Shown here: piece after piece, positions 26,170-35,900 of the stretch | Layout of the letters: each line of letters opens with the position of its first letter | How positions within the stretch are numbered: the stretch's first letter is position 1 | DNA from: Butyrivibrio sp. VCD2006 | GTDB lineage: Bacteria > Bacillota > Clostridia > Lachnospirales > Lachnospiraceae | Assembly: GCF_000423925.1 (NCBI RefSeq) | Contig: NZ_AUIX01000003.1 | Span: 62,001 to 126,000, forward strand | DNA: 64,000 bases | Direction: 5' to 3' | Position numbers and translations under genes: made by a program | Notes under the pieces: model-generated | What the model was told of the DNA's origin: nothing | Seen by the model: only the letters and a program-made list of their open reading frames with translations | The model's database searches: none

Positions 26170-27165
26170 TCAGCCTTCTATATCCTTTCCGTACCGGTTT
26201 TCAGTATTAAACATAATAAGCATCAGAATAACGATCACCAGAGCCATTATGATAGCTGAAGCTGAGAGTTTCTGATAATCGACGGAAGCAAATGTATTAT
26301 TCATAAAATGCTGCATCATATAGAGCGTCTTATATGGATAATCTCCGGTCATTAAGTATATCTCTCTAAATACCTTGAATGAATTTATAAGAGACATTAT
26401 TGTTACAAAAAGTATTGTTGATGAAAGATATCTCATCTTGATGGTCCAGAATATCTGACTGTCAGTAGCACTCTCCAGTCTTGCAACCTCTATCAGATCC
26501 TTAGGCACACTGGAAAGCGCAGCCATAAACAGGATCATGTTATATCCCAGGTTTTTCCACAGGAACAAAACCACAATAACTATCTGAGCCTTATCAGATT
26601 TAAGCCAGTCTATCTTTGGTCCGCCAAAGTACATACCTACCACATTTACTATTCCGTTAAAGTGGAACAGAACCTGCCAGATAAGCACTATTGAAGCAAT
26701 CGGAACCATCATAGGGCTCAGGAAAAAGCTTCTGAACTGGCTCTTGAATGGTATTCCGGATTCCATGACAACAGCTAGGAATAGTGATAACCCAACTGCC
26801 AAAGGAACCGCAATTATAGAAAACATAAAAGTATTATATGCTGCCTGTTTAAAGGCATTGTTAGTAAATACTCTGACAAAATTAGAAAAACCAACAAATT
26901 CCTTCTGAATCGGGTTGTTTACTACAGAATAGAAAACAACCACACAGAAAGGAAGCACAAAGAATGTAAGAACTCCCATCAAGCTGGGTAAAAGAAACGC
27001 CCAGGAAACAAGTGTCTCTCTGATTGTCTTTTTGGTGTTTCTATTTTTCTTAACAGGACGAGGCTTGTGTTCATTAGTCTGACCTGCAGCGTTTCTTCTC
27101 AGATATCTATTTAATTTTTCTGATAATCCCGAAACCTTTTCGGGAATCTTTTTAATTTTATCCAT
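26170..27165 (-). CDS. Sugar ABC transporter permease (MalF/UgpA type)
   Basis: Partner permease of the CUT1 sugar importer, 331 residues, with a basic cytoplasmic N-terminal extension (about 1-50) and six membrane segments. The EAA loop reads EVARLESATDSQIFWTIKMR, with Val-Ala in place of the more usual Ala-Ala. It directly precedes the MalG-like gene and starts only four bases after the UPF0210 gene, so the transport cluster may be transcribed with the genes upstream. Confidence 0.92.
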   Translation of the reverse strand: MDKIKKIPEKVSGLSEKLNRYLRRNAAGQTNEHKPRPVKKNRNTKKTIRETLVSWAFLLPSLMGVLTFFVLPFCVVVFYSVVNNPIQKEFVGFSNFVRVFTNNAFKQAAYNTFMFSIIAVPLAVGLSLFLAVVMESGIPFKSQFRSFFLSPMMVPIASIVLIWQVLFHFNGIVNVVGMYFGGPKIDWLKSDKAQIVIVVLFLWKNLGYNMILFMAALSSVPKDLIEVARLESATDSQIFWTIKMRYLSSTILFVTIMSLINSFKVFREIYLMTGDYPYKTLYMMQHFMNNTFASVDYQKLSASAIIMALVIVILMLIMFNTENRYGKDIEG

Positions 27166-27169
27166 AGAA

Positions 27170-28534
27170 TCAGTTTTTAAAGCTATGTATAGGAGCCGGT
27201 ATCCTTCCTCCTCTGTTTACGAATTCATCACATGAAAATGTATTAACACTCATAATCGGACCAAAGCCTAAAAGTCCGCCAAAATCAACTGTCTCACCGG
27301 CCTTCTTGCCAATTACGGGAATAAGTCGTACTGCCGTAGTCTTCTGATTGATCATACCGATAGCCATCTCATCTGCGATGATTCCGGAAATAGTAGTACT
27401 CTTTGTATCACCGGGAATAGCTATCATATCAAGACCAACTGAGCATACGCAGGTCATTGCCTCCAATTTCTCAAGTGTGAGAGCTCCGGCATTTACAGCG
27501 TTGATCATGCCCTGATCCTCACTCACAGGAATAAACGCTCCTGATAAGCCTCCGACATATGAGGAAGCCATTGCGCCACCCTTCTTAACCTGGTCATTCA
27601 AAAGCGCAAGTGCAGCTGTTGTTCCGGGAGCACCTGCATGCTCAACTCCGATTTCGTGAAGAATATCAGCAACACTATCACCGATTGCAGGTGTAGGTGC
27701 AAGCGAAAGATCAACAATTCCAAAAGGAACGCCAAGTCTCTCGGACGCTTCCTTTGCTACAAGCTGACCTACTCTTGTTACCTTGAACGCAGTCTTTTTA
27801 ATTGTCTCACAGAGGATTTCAAAATTCTCTCCTCTAACCTTCTCAAGAGCAGTCTTAACAACTCCGGGACCACTTACGCCGACGTTAATAATTCTGTCAG
27901 CCTCTGTCACACCATGAAAAGCTCCTGCCATGAAGGGATTATCGTCAGGGGCATTGCAGAATACAACAAGCTTTGTACATCCTGCGCTATCGTTATCCTT
28001 AGTAGCTTCAGCTGTTTTTACTATAACGTCACCAAGAAGTCTTACAGCGTCCATGTTAATACCGGTCTTAGTTGAACCGACATTTACTGATGAACAAACA
28101 ACGTCTGTTGATGACAAAGCCATAGGAATAGACTCTATAAGAAGTCTGTCAGCCTCTGTCATACCCTTGCTAACAAGAGCACTGTAACCGCCAAGGAAAT
28201 TTACGCCAACGTCTTTGCCGACCTTATCAAGTGTCTTGGCAATAGTAACGAAATCCTCCGGTGTCTTACATGCAGCAGCACCAATAAGAGCAATGGGAGT
28301 AACTGAAATTCTCTTATTGACTATCGGAATACCGAATTCTTTTGCAATATCCTCACCGGTCTGAACAAGGTCCTTGGCTGAACCGTATATCTTTTCATAA
28401 ATATTCTTATTAAGTGTATTTAGATCTGAACTAATGCAATCCAAAAGGCTGATACCCATAGTAATGGTTCTGACATCCAGGTTTTCCTTTTCGATCATCT
28501 CATTAGTTTCAGAGACTTCGTTTATATTTATCAT
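27170..28534 (-). CDS. UPF0210 (DUF711/PFL-like) family protein
   Basis: Conserved 454-residue protein of the UPF0210 family, sometimes labelled PFL-like from its fold. It shows the conserved [13 protein letters not shown] opening, the [14 protein letters not shown] and [23 protein letters not shown] segments, and a [18 protein letters not shown] motif. It is paired with a UPF0237 ACT-domain gene, an arrangement found in many Firmicutes and archaea. The reaction is not established. ATG at 28534 has AAGGAGA upstream. Confidence 0.92.
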   Translation of the reverse strand: MININEVSETNEMIEKENLDVRTITMGISLLDCISSDLNTLNKNIYEKIYGSAKDLVQTGEDIAKEFGIPIVNKRISVTPIALIGAAACKTPEDFVTIAKTLDKVGKDVGVNFLGGYSALVSKGMTEADRLLIESIPMALSSTDVVCSSVNVGSTKTGINMDAVRLLGDVIVKTAEATKDNDSAGCTKLVVFCNAPDDNPFMAGAFHGVTEADRIINVGVSGPGVVKTALEKVRGENFEILCETIKKTAFKVTRVGQLVAKEASERLGVPFGIVDLSLAPTPAIGDSVADILHEIGVEHAGAPGTTAALALLNDQVKKGGAMASSYVGGLSGAFIPVSEDQGMINAVNAGALTLEKLEAMTCVCSVGLDMIAIPGDTKSTTISGIIADEMAIGMINQKTTAVRLIPVIGKKAGETVDFGGLLGFGPIMSVNTFSCDEFVNRGGRIPAPIHSFKN

Positions 28535-28602
28535 GATATCTCCTTAGAGTCTGTTTTAATGTTAAGCATCATATCTTTTGACTTAAATCTTCTATGTATT
28601 GA

Positions 28603-28875
28603 TCAGATTCTATGCATAGAATCAAAGATTTCTTCTCTCTGACACTTTATAACTACTCCAATCTCTTCTCCAAGACTGTCAAGTGTATCAGAAACCTCCA
28701 TAAAGTCAACTTTGCTCTTTGACATGTCAACAATCATCATCATATTAAAATATCCTGATACGATTGTCTGTGAGATATCAAGAATATTTATCCCGTTTTC
28801 TGCTAAAAAAGTACATACCTTGGCAATAATGCCAACAGTATCTTTACCGACTACAGTAATGATAATTTTGTTCAT
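28603..28875 (-). CDS. UPF0237 ACT-domain protein
   Basis: Single ACT domain of 90 residues (MNKIIITVVGKDTVGIIAKVC opening), the UPF0237 type. ACT domains commonly bind amino acids or similar small molecules and regulate a partner. It stands directly upstream of UPF0210, and its likely role is to sense a ligand for that protein; this is inference from conserved pairing. AAAGGGAG lies at good distance before ATG 28875. Confidence 0.9.
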   Translation of the reverse strand: MNKIIITVVGKDTVGIIAKVCTFLAENGINILDISQTIVSGYFNMMMIVDMSKSKVDFMEVSDTLDSLGEEIGVVIKCQREEIFDSMHRI

Positions 28876-28900
28876 AATAGTTTACTCCCTTTTATTTTTT

Positions 28901-29698
28901 TCATACTTCGATAACAGGAGAAAGCTCGTTTCTCGCAGCCACCATTATCGGAAAATCATTTCCATGGTACGGGTTCTCACCCATTTCTATTTCAACCCTC
29001 ACTGTCTCATATGCAAGCTCGGGAAGATTGTTTTCTTTACTCAGGTGTCCCAGGAGAATTCCTTTAAGATCATCGTGCAGGATCCTGCACAGAAGTTCCC
29101 CACTTTTTTCATTGGACAAATGTCCCTTTTCCCCAAGTATTCGTCTTTTTAATTGATAAGGATACGGCCCTGACTGAAGCATTCTGACATCATGGTTTGC
29201 TTCTATCAGTATGGCATCCATTCCTTTAAGGTTTTCAACTGTATAATCATTGAAGCAGCCAAGATCGGTTGCAACACCGATTTTCTTTTTTCCGCATGAA
29301 ATTCTGTAAGCCACAGGCTCCAAAGCATCATGCATTATAGTAATCGGATTGATTATAAGATCCTTCAAAGGCACCTTTTCATCCGCACGAATCTCGTGAA
29401 ATTCAGAAGACAGCATTTCACCCTTCTTATCGCTTAATCGTATTCCCTGAATGGTTCCCTTTGTTGCGAAAACCGGAATATCGTATTTTTTTAGGATAGT
29501 GTGAAGTCCTGCTATATGATCCGAGTGTTCATGCGTGACAAAGATTGCATCTATGTCGGCCAATGAAAGGTCAAGCTTTGATAAACCTTCTTCTATTCTT
29601 TTCTTACTACATCCCGTATCTACAAGGATGTTCGTGGTATCGGAACCTACGTAAATACTGTTCCCACTACTACCACTTGAGAGGCTGGCAAGTCTCAT
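28901..29698 (-). CDS. MBL-fold metallo-hydrolase (WalJ/YycJ-like)
   Basis: Metallo-beta-lactamase-fold hydrolase of 265 residues. The opening MRLASLSSGSSGNSIYVGSD is the mark of the WalJ/YycJ group, a proposed 5'-3' DNA exonuclease linked to the WalKR system in Bacilli. The metal site THEHSDHIAGL gives H56, H58, D60 and H61. No walKR genes are nearby; here it sits between an FtsA-like gene and an ACT protein. The nuclease role is family knowledge, not seen directly. Confidence 0.9.
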   Translation of the reverse strand: MRLASLSSGSSGNSIYVGSDTTNILVDTGCSKKRIEEGLSKLDLSLADIDAIFVTHEHSDHIAGLHTILKKYDIPVFATKGTIQGIRLSDKKGEMLSSEFHEIRADEKVPLKDLIINPITIMHDALEPVAYRISCGKKKIGVATDLGCFNDYTVENLKGMDAILIEANHDVRMLQSGPYPYQLKRRILGEKGHLSNEKSGELLCRILHDDLKGILLGHLSKENNLPELAYETVRVEIEMGENPYHGNDFPIMVAARNELSPVIEV

Positions 29699-29772
29699 CT
29701 AATGCAATCTCCGTTTCCATACTAAATATAAACTGTGAAAAATATGTGTCTATTCAGTTAAAAAAGTATTTT

Positions 29773-31941
29773 CTACTTCCAATAGACTTCTATACGATCT
29801 CCCTCATGTATAGCCTGCATATAATCAGGAGTTCCACCATTTAGGGTCGTAACTATTGATCTTCCGTTAGGTCTCTTTAGATCAAAATCTATGACATCGA
29901 ATATATCTACAAAAATATAATCCGATTTTCCATGAAGTACAATAGGCTCATTATTAACTGTTACATGAAGATCATGTGTTATTACACGTCTTGCAGGCGC
30001 TGAAGCCCTTGGAGGTGCTGTGGTTGTCACTCCGCCACTTATGCTTACACTTCCGTCTTCATTTTCTTCGAGGTCAAAATCTGCGTCAGCATCATAAGAA
30101 GACTCTTCGTTCTCCTGCTCGATGGCAACCTCATCTGCATCCGGGAAGTTAGCATAGTAATCCATGATAGCATCTGCCCCGGTCTTAAACTCAACCTTGA
30201 AGTTCTCATAGACAGGTGTATCACCGTTTGCTACTTCATTATTAACAGTAATTACCATATCTTCGGACAGATCAATATCAAGCAGCTCAGCTATCTGCGC
30301 AGCTGTCTCATAATCCAGAATCTTGATCTCATCGCCGGACTGAATATTGTAGTAGCCTGTCTGGACTTCACCATTAACCTCAGCAGTTCTCGGTACATCG
30401 ATACTCTTTCCGTCAACCGTTATATTAAAGGTTCCGCCAAATTCAGGAATATCACTTATTTCACTCTTACCGGGTTTACCTACTGTTGAACTGGTTACCT
30501 CGATAATGTCATTTGCATGAATCTTGGTATGAATATCAGCAGGTGATCCATTTAGTGTTATAATTGCAGGTTCACCGGGCTCACCTCTTACCATTCTCTC
30601 CTGTCCGTTGACTGAAAATCTAAGCTCCTCGCCTCGTTTCGGGAAGAGATCCTCATTAGGAAAATCTGCCTGCATTGCTGCATCTACGATAGCAAGCTTA
30701 CCGTTGTCATATATCTTGGTCTGTTGTCCGTTGAAGGAAACAAATACAAAGTTATTGGACTGCTCATAGAAGCTTATGCAAATTCCAAGAGGTGTGACCA
30801 TAAGAGAATCACGTTCAATGCTGTCATCATCATTGAGGAAGCGTATGCTCTTCATAACTTCCTCGCCTCGAAGTGCAACACGCTCTTCAGGAATCTTCAT
30901 CTCCTTAGCAAGAGCTTTTGTGTAGCCCGGAACACAGCCGCCGCCACCTACAACAAAGACAGCACTTACAGACTTATTGCCGTTGAGCTGCTTAATCTGC
31001 TGAGTTACCATCCTAGACATTTTCTCAACAAGGGGCTTGATCATCTTGCCGATTTCTTTTGCAGAGATTGTCTTTTCAAGGCCCATGATGTCAACATATT
31101 TAACCTGATCCATGTGACTTGCGTCTATTTTTATCTGATCTGCGGTATTAAAATCAACAAGGCAATGCTGAGCAATTATCTCAGTAATTGAATCGCCCGC
31201 GATAGGAAGCATTCCGTATGAGGTAATAGTTCCATCGTCAGTAATACAAATATCGGATGTACCTGCACCAACATCAACGAGGGCGAGGTTCAGCATTCTG
31301 AACTGCGGAGGAATAGCAACCATCATCGCAGCTATAGGCTCCAGAGTCATGTTAGCAACCTTAAGGTCTGCTCTTTCGCAGGCTTTATAAAGACCATCAA
31401 CACAGTCATCCGGAAGGAAGGTTGCTATAAGATCGATGGCAACTCTGCCGGCATTATGTCCCTCCAGATTAGCTATCTGATAATCATCCAGATAATAATG
31501 CATTACAGAATATCCAACCAGATAAAACTTCATGTCTGACTGGTTCTGTGCAAGGAATTCCTGATATGCCTTCTCAACAGCCTTAGACTCCAGGTTATAA
31601 ATTTCTTCCTGAGTCAGCTCTCTGTTATCAGTGAACTCTTCCTCGAAGTTTGTCTTCATTGTTCGAAGCACACGACCAGCGGCAGCTATACACACATCTG
31701 TCAGATGAATCTCTGTCTTCTGTTCAAGCTTTTCCTTTACACGCTTTATAGTAGCTCCAACCTTGCCGATGTCATGGATCTGTCCATCAAGCATAGCTCT
31801 GGTTTCATGCTTTTCTACGCACTGAGCAATGACATTGAAGATTTCATCCTCCATGTAGCCTACTGTGCCCACCACGCTTCTTGTTCCGATATCAAGACCG
31901 AAAACTACATTTTTTTCAGATTGTTCTACCATCTCAGCCAT
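29773..31941 (-). CDS. FtsA/PilM-like ATPase with C-terminal repeated modules
   Basis: Protein of 722 residues with an actin-like ATPase of the FtsA/PilM kind at the N-terminus (VVFGLDIGTRSVVGTVG, phosphate 1; LALVDVGAGTSDICIT, phosphate 2; VFVVGGGGCVPGYTKALA, adenosine). FtsA proteins are normally near 420 residues. The remaining 300 or so contain several modules with an NG...I..(N/G)D.IEV pattern, for example ITLNGSPADIHTKIHANDII and TTLNGGTPDYMQ...HEGDRIEVYW, separated by an acidic and then Pro/Ala/Thr-rich linker. It probably acts in cell-envelope or division assembly. Its ATG overlaps the coaE stop by one base. Whether it is the main FtsA of the cell cannot be told here. Confidence 0.85.
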   Translation of the reverse strand: MAEMVEQSEKNVVFGLDIGTRSVVGTVGYMEDEIFNVIAQCVEKHETRAMLDGQIHDIGKVGATIKRVKEKLEQKTEIHLTDVCIAAAGRVLRTMKTNFEEEFTDNRELTQEEIYNLESKAVEKAYQEFLAQNQSDMKFYLVGYSVMHYYLDDYQIANLEGHNAGRVAIDLIATFLPDDCVDGLYKACERADLKVANMTLEPIAAMMVAIPPQFRMLNLALVDVGAGTSDICITDDGTITSYGMLPIAGDSITEIIAQHCLVDFNTADQIKIDASHMDQVKYVDIMGLEKTISAKEIGKMIKPLVEKMSRMVTQQIKQLNGNKSVSAVFVVGGGGCVPGYTKALAKEMKIPEERVALRGEEVMKSIRFLNDDDSIERDSLMVTPLGICISFYEQSNNFVFVSFNGQQTKIYDNGKLAIVDAAMQADFPNEDLFPKRGEELRFSVNGQERMVRGEPGEPAIITLNGSPADIHTKIHANDIIEVTSSTVGKPGKSEISDIPEFGGTFNITVDGKSIDVPRTAEVNGEVQTGYYNIQSGDEIKILDYETAAQIAELLDIDLSEDMVITVNNEVANGDTPVYENFKVEFKTGADAIMDYYANFPDADEVAIEQENEESSYDADADFDLEENEDGSVSISGGVTTTAPPRASAPARRVITHDLHVTVNNEPIVLHGKSDYIFVDIFDVIDFDLKRPNGRSIVTTLNGGTPDYMQAIHEGDRIEVYWK

Positions 31942-32534
31942 TAGTTTTCCCCCAGCTTTAAATCAATTTGCCTTTTAGTGTCATTTTCATCGCCGCTATT
32001 ATCTATTACAAAATCCGCATATTTGCGAAATTCTTCATCACGTAGCTGCCCCTTTAAAATGTCATCGATTTTCTCATCAGAATAGCCTCTTGAAGCTTTA
32101 AGACGTGCTCGTCTGACATCCTCATCAGCATATATATACCAAAGTTCATCGACTACTTTGTCATAGCCGTTTTCTATAAGAAGTGCTGCTTCTATAAAAA
32201 GATAATCCAGTATCTTCCTGCTTTTTTCCTTCTCTATTTCACCGAAGATGTAATTGTTCACCGCAGGATGAAGTATCTCATTTACCTGCTTTAAAAGCTT
32301 TTCATCCGAGAATATCTTTGCTGCCATTTTCTTTTTGTCTATCTCTCCGTCTTCCCCAAGTATTTCATCGGAAAGAAGCTCGACAATAGGCTCGTAGCAG
32401 CTTTGCCCCTTTAGCTTAATATCATTTGCCACCTGATCGGAAAAAATGATACGACAATTGCAGCTTTCTTGTATGTAATTAAGTACTGTGCTTTTACCGG
32501 CTCCGACTCCGCCGGTTACCCCGATTACCTTCAC
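31941..32534 (-). CDS. coaE: Dephospho-CoA kinase
   Basis: Last step of coenzyme A synthesis, phosphorylating the 3'-hydroxyl of dephospho-CoA. The P-loop GVTGGVGAGKST is at the very N-terminus, as usual for CoaE, followed by the CoaE core. I choose GTG at 32534 (197 residues, VKVIGVTGG...), two bases after the polA stop, with a GAGG upstream. An in-frame ATG at 32591 would add 19 residues inside polA that do not fit the family. polA-coaE adjacency is common in Firmicutes. Confidence 0.9.
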   Translation of the reverse strand: MKVIGVTGGVGAGKSTVLNYIQESCNCRIIFSDQVANDIKLKGQSCYEPIVELLSDEILGEDGEIDKKKMAAKIFSDEKLLKQVNEILHPAVNNYIFGEIEKEKSRKILDYLFIEAALLIENGYDKVVDELWYIYADEDVRRARLKASRGYSDEKIDDILKGQLRDEEFRKYADFVIDNSGDENDTKRQIDLKLGEN

Positions 32535-32535
32535 T

Positions 32536-35262
32536 TTATTTTGCCTCAAACCAATCGGAACCAGTGTGGCATTCTGCCTCGAGCGGCACAAGAAGATCTG
32601 CTGAATTTGTCATCTCTTCTTCAAGAATGGCCTTAACCTTAGCTTCCTCTTCAATCTTAGTTTCTATCAAAAGTTCATCGTGTATCTGCAGAATCATTCT
32701 GGAAGATAGCTGTTCCTTCCTGATTCTTCTCCATACACGGATCATCGCAATTTTCATTATGTCAGCGGCAGTTCCCTGAATCGGCGCATTCATTGCGACT
32801 CTCTCTCCAAACTGTCTCTGCATAAAGTTGCCTGACTTAAGCTCAGGCATCGGACGCCTTCTGTTATAGAGTGTTACTGCGTAGCCTTTTTCTTTGGCAT
32901 CTGCTACAGCACCATCCTGGTAAGCCTTAACTCCGGGATATGTGGCAAGATAATCCTCCATATACTTTTTAGCATCGGATCTTGAGATATTAAGGTCCTC
33001 ACTAAGACCGAAGGCACTTATTCCATAGACGATACCAAAGTTTACAGCCTTAGCATTTCTTCTCTGTATATCAGTAACATCTTCAAAAGGTATGCCAAAT
33101 ACCTTGGATGCTGTAATTCTGTGAATATCTCTGCCTTCATGATATGCATCAATAAGGCCCTTATCCCCTGACATATGTGCAAGGATTCTGAGCTCAATCT
33201 GTGAGTAATCCGCATCAGCAAAAATATATCCGTCCTTAGGAACAAATACTTTTCTGATAGCTCTGCCAAGCTCAGTCCTCATGGGAATGTTCTGAAGATT
33301 AGGCTCTGTGGAGCTTATTCTTCCCGTAGCTGTTATTGTCTGGTTGAAGCTTGTATGTATTCTCTCGTCAGCTTCGATATAAGCCGCAAGTCCGTCCGCA
33401 TATGTGCTCTTAAGCTTTGTAAGTCCTCTGTATTCAAGAATATCCTTAACGATAGGATTCTCAGGAGCCAGCTTTTCAAGCACATCTGCAGCAGTAGAAT
33501 AACCGGTCTTGGTCTTCTTACCACCCTTAAGTCCCATTTTTTCAAACAGAATCTCTCCAAGCTGCTTGGGAGAATTTATGTTAAACTCCTCACCGGCCTC
33601 GGTATGGATACTTTTTTCAAGTTCATCGATCCTACCTGTTAGGCGCTTGCCATAGAGCTTTAATTCCTCGCGCTTAACAAGGATTCCCTCTCTCTCCATA
33701 TCATATAAGATATAGCTAAGAGGCATCTCTATTTCATTCATAAGAGAAAGCATCTGTGAATCATCAAGCTTCTTCTCTATGAGAGGCGCGGCCTTGAAAG
33801 CAACATAGGAAAGATATCCTGTGTACTCTTTTCTAAGCTGCTTATCAGCGTTTGCAGGATTCTCTTTTCCAAAAATCTGAGCCTTCGATCTAATGGTCAT
33901 CTGAAGATATTCAGAAGCAATATCCTCAGGCATATAATCATTTTTAAGAGGATTGTTTAAATAAGCTCCTATAAGGACATCAAAGGAGCCTTCCTTCTTG
34001 TCCTCATAATGATCCACTTCGTATGGAGTAAAGTATCTGTAGGCATGCTTTATATCGTAAAAAGAAAGCCTGCAATCCTTAGAAAGCCCGGATAGCTTTT
34101 CTTCCACGAAAGCCGCCGTTATTTCATCATTAAGTTCAAAATACGAAACATTATCATCAGCAAAGCAAATACTTACACCGAGAAGATCAGTTGTTTCCGC
34201 CGGTTCCTCAAAAAGTGAGAGCTGACCGATTTTTTCAGCCTTTTTCACACCCTGAGAATCAGAAATAATACCGATTCCTATAAATTTGCTACTGTCACCC
34301 GAAGCGTATTTTGCTGCAGCCTTAAATACATCTTCAGCTTCTGCCTTAGTATTTATCTCTTTGAAATCGATCTTAACCTCTGTCTTAGTTACATTGCCGT
34401 CAAATTTAGAGAGTAGATTCCTGAAATTGAGCCTCTTAAACATTTCATAGGCTTCGCGATTAAAGATGTCATCTATTGTGGCATTTTCAAAAGCATAGTC
34501 AAACTCAGCGTTGACATCGATGGTAGCGAGCACCTTACTTAAGTCGCATAGATCTCTGTTTGCTGCAAGTGACTCACGTATCGATTTCTTTGAAATGTTA
34601 TCAAGGTTATTGTAAATATTTTCAATTGAGCCATAGGTTGTCATGAGCTCAATCGCTGTCTTCTCTCCGACCTTGGGAACCCCCGGAATGTTATCGGAAG
34701 AATCTCCCATTAGTGCTTTTAATTCGATAAACTGTATAGGATTTACCTTATATAGTTCCTCTACATCCTTGGCAAAATAGTTTTCAATTTCTGTTTTGCC
34801 GGCCTTAGTCTTGGGTATCCTTACACAGATGTGCTCTGTTGCAATCTGGAGTAGATCTCTGTCACCTGATACAAGCCTTACCTCCATGCCCTCTCTCTCA
34901 CCGCGCTTCGCGATAGTGCCAAGGATATCATCAGCTTCAAGTCCGGGCTTCTCCATGCGGCAGATATTCATGCTATCGAGAACTTCCTTCATAAGAGGTA
35001 CCTGTTCTCTAAGCTCCTCAGGCATTGCCTTTCTTGTTCCTTTATATTCAGGATATATCTTATGTCTAAAAGTGGGTTCATGGACGTCAAAAGCAACAGT
35101 CAGATAATCAGGCTGCTCCTCATCCATTAGTCTGAATAGAATATTCAAGAATCCATAGACGGCTCCTGTATGCAGTCCCTCTGAGTTTGTGAGATCAGGG
35201 AGACCATAGAAAGCTCTGTTCAATATACTATGTCCGTCTATAAGTAATAATTTTTTCCCCAT
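32536..35262 (-). CDS. polA: DNA polymerase I
   Basis: Repair and Okazaki-fragment polymerase, 908 residues. The N-terminal 5'-3' exonuclease domain (1-290) carries KLLLIDGHSILNRAFYG and GLEADDILGT. The middle domain has lost the proofreading Exo I Asp-x-Glu motif (the aligned stretch reads FIGIGIISDSQG), so 3'-5' exonuclease activity is not expected. The polymerase domain shows motif A DYSQIELRILAHMSGD, motif B RRNAKAVNFGIVYG and motif C QIHDELLIE. Lack of proofreading is common in Pol I of Gram-positive bacteria. The ATG at 35262 has GGGGAAT upstream. It follows a zinc-finger membrane protein gene by 23 bp. Confidence 0.96.
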   Translation of the reverse strand: MGKKLLLIDGHSILNRAFYGLPDLTNSEGLHTGAVYGFLNILFRLMDEEQPDYLTVAFDVHEPTFRHKIYPEYKGTRKAMPEELREQVPLMKEVLDSMNICRMEKPGLEADDILGTIAKRGEREGMEVRLVSGDRDLLQIATEHICVRIPKTKAGKTEIENYFAKDVEELYKVNPIQFIELKALMGDSSDNIPGVPKVGEKTAIELMTTYGSIENIYNNLDNISKKSIRESLAANRDLCDLSKVLATIDVNAEFDYAFENATIDDIFNREAYEMFKRLNFRNLLSKFDGNVTKTEVKIDFKEINTKAEAEDVFKAAAKYASGDSSKFIGIGIISDSQGVKKAEKIGQLSLFEEPAETTDLLGVSICFADDNVSYFELNDEITAAFVEEKLSGLSKDCRLSFYDIKHAYRYFTPYEVDHYEDKKEGSFDVLIGAYLNNPLKNDYMPEDIASEYLQMTIRSKAQIFGKENPANADKQLRKEYTGYLSYVAFKAAPLIEKKLDDSQMLSLMNEIEMPLSYILYDMEREGILVKREELKLYGKRLTGRIDELEKSIHTEAGEEFNINSPKQLGEILFEKMGLKGGKKTKTGYSTAADVLEKLAPENPIVKDILEYRGLTKLKSTYADGLAAYIEADERIHTSFNQTITATGRISSTEPNLQNIPMRTELGRAIRKVFVPKDGYIFADADYSQIELRILAHMSGDKGLIDAYHEGRDIHRITASKVFGIPFEDVTDIQRRNAKAVNFGIVYGISAFGLSEDLNISRSDAKKYMEDYLATYPGVKAYQDGAVADAKEKGYAVTLYNRRRPMPELKSGNFMQRQFGERVAMNAPIQGTAADIMKIAMIRVWRRIRKEQLSSRMILQIHDELLIETKIEEEAKVKAILEEEMTNSADLLVPLEAECHTGSDWFEAK

Positions 35263-35285
35263 TAAAATATTCCCCGGTTAAACTT

Positions 35286-35612
35286 TTATCTAAGTGCTAT
35301 TGAAAGTGCTATTGCAGCTATAATTTCAAGAACGACCATAACCTGCAAAAAATATGCAGTCTTCAAAAGCCGCTTTCTGAGCCTGAGTCTTGTCCAGGCA
35401 TCATTCATAGTGGATTGTAGTTCGTTTGATAAATTAAAGGTACTACCATCCTCAAGTCTCTGAATACCTGTTTCAATCAAAAACTGTATCGTAAGCTCTT
35501 CTTTGCAGCTCTTGCAAGAGTCTATATGATTTAAAAATGATTCAAGAGAATAGTTATCCAGCTCATCACCTAAAAAGTCCGGTATCATTCTCTGAAATTC
35601 CTTACAATCCAT
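35286..35612 (-). CDS. Zinc-finger (zf-HC2-like) membrane protein
   Basis: Predicted 108-residue protein starting MDCKEFQRMIPDFLGDELD, with a H-x3-C-x2-C pattern in FLNHIDSCKSCKEEL typical of the anti-sigma-factor zinc-binding domain, a linker, and one C-terminal membrane segment (about 88-106). Anti-sigma factors of this type hold an ECF sigma factor at the membrane, but no ECF gene is next to it. The open frame extends further upstream to 35699, but a promoter at 35644-35672 lies inside that extension, so the start at 35612 is preferred. Its role next to polA is unknown. Confidence 0.75.
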   Translation of the reverse strand: MDCKEFQRMIPDFLGDELDNYSLESFLNHIDSCKSCKEELTIQFLIETGIQRLEDGSTFNLSNELQSTMNDAWTRLRLRKRLLKTAYFLQVMVVLEIIAAIALSIALR

Positions 35613-35643
35613 AGTATCGCTAACCCCAATATCTTGTATGAAC

Positions 35644-35672
35644 ATAATATCGCAAAGCATACTACTAAACAA
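35644..35672 (-). promoter_or_regulatory. Predicted promoter before the zinc-finger gene and polA
   Basis: Minus strand: -35 TTGTTT (35667-35672), 17-bp spacer, -10 TATTAT (35644-35649), giving a leader of about 25 nt. It could drive the co-directional series zinc finger-polA-coaE-ftsA-like and beyond. Confidence 0.5.
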
Positions 35673-35708
35673 TATATAGCATACACCAAAACTGTCCACT
35701 TTACAATG

Positions 35709-35859
35709 TCATTGGGCCAAGCGTGGGGGATTTATAAAAGTGACGCTGATATTGTAAATATCTGATTCTCAGACCTCTGATTGCTTACGCAAAATCGGTC
35801 TGAGAATCAGATTTTTTTATATCAGCTGGATGTTCATATAGGCCACGCTGTGGGAATGA
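35709..35859. repeat. Nested palindromic element with conserved apical loop, copy 2
   Basis: Paired segments nest around one centre: TCATT (35709-35713)/AATGA (35855-35859), AGCGTGG (35720-35726)/CCACGCT (35843-35849), GCTGATAT (35745-35752)/ATATCAGC (35819-35826), and a perfect 16-bp stem (35760-35775 with 35797-35812). The 21-base loop (35776-35796) is TCTGATTGC, TTA, CGCAAAATC, close to that of the hairpin at 16079-16164. Six T follow the 16-bp stem on the plus strand, so it could also terminate rightward transcripts, although no plus-strand gene precedes it. Confidence 0.7.
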
Positions 35860-35900
35860 TATTTTGGTGTGGAGTATTGGTTAGTGCAAGGTCAAGGTAG

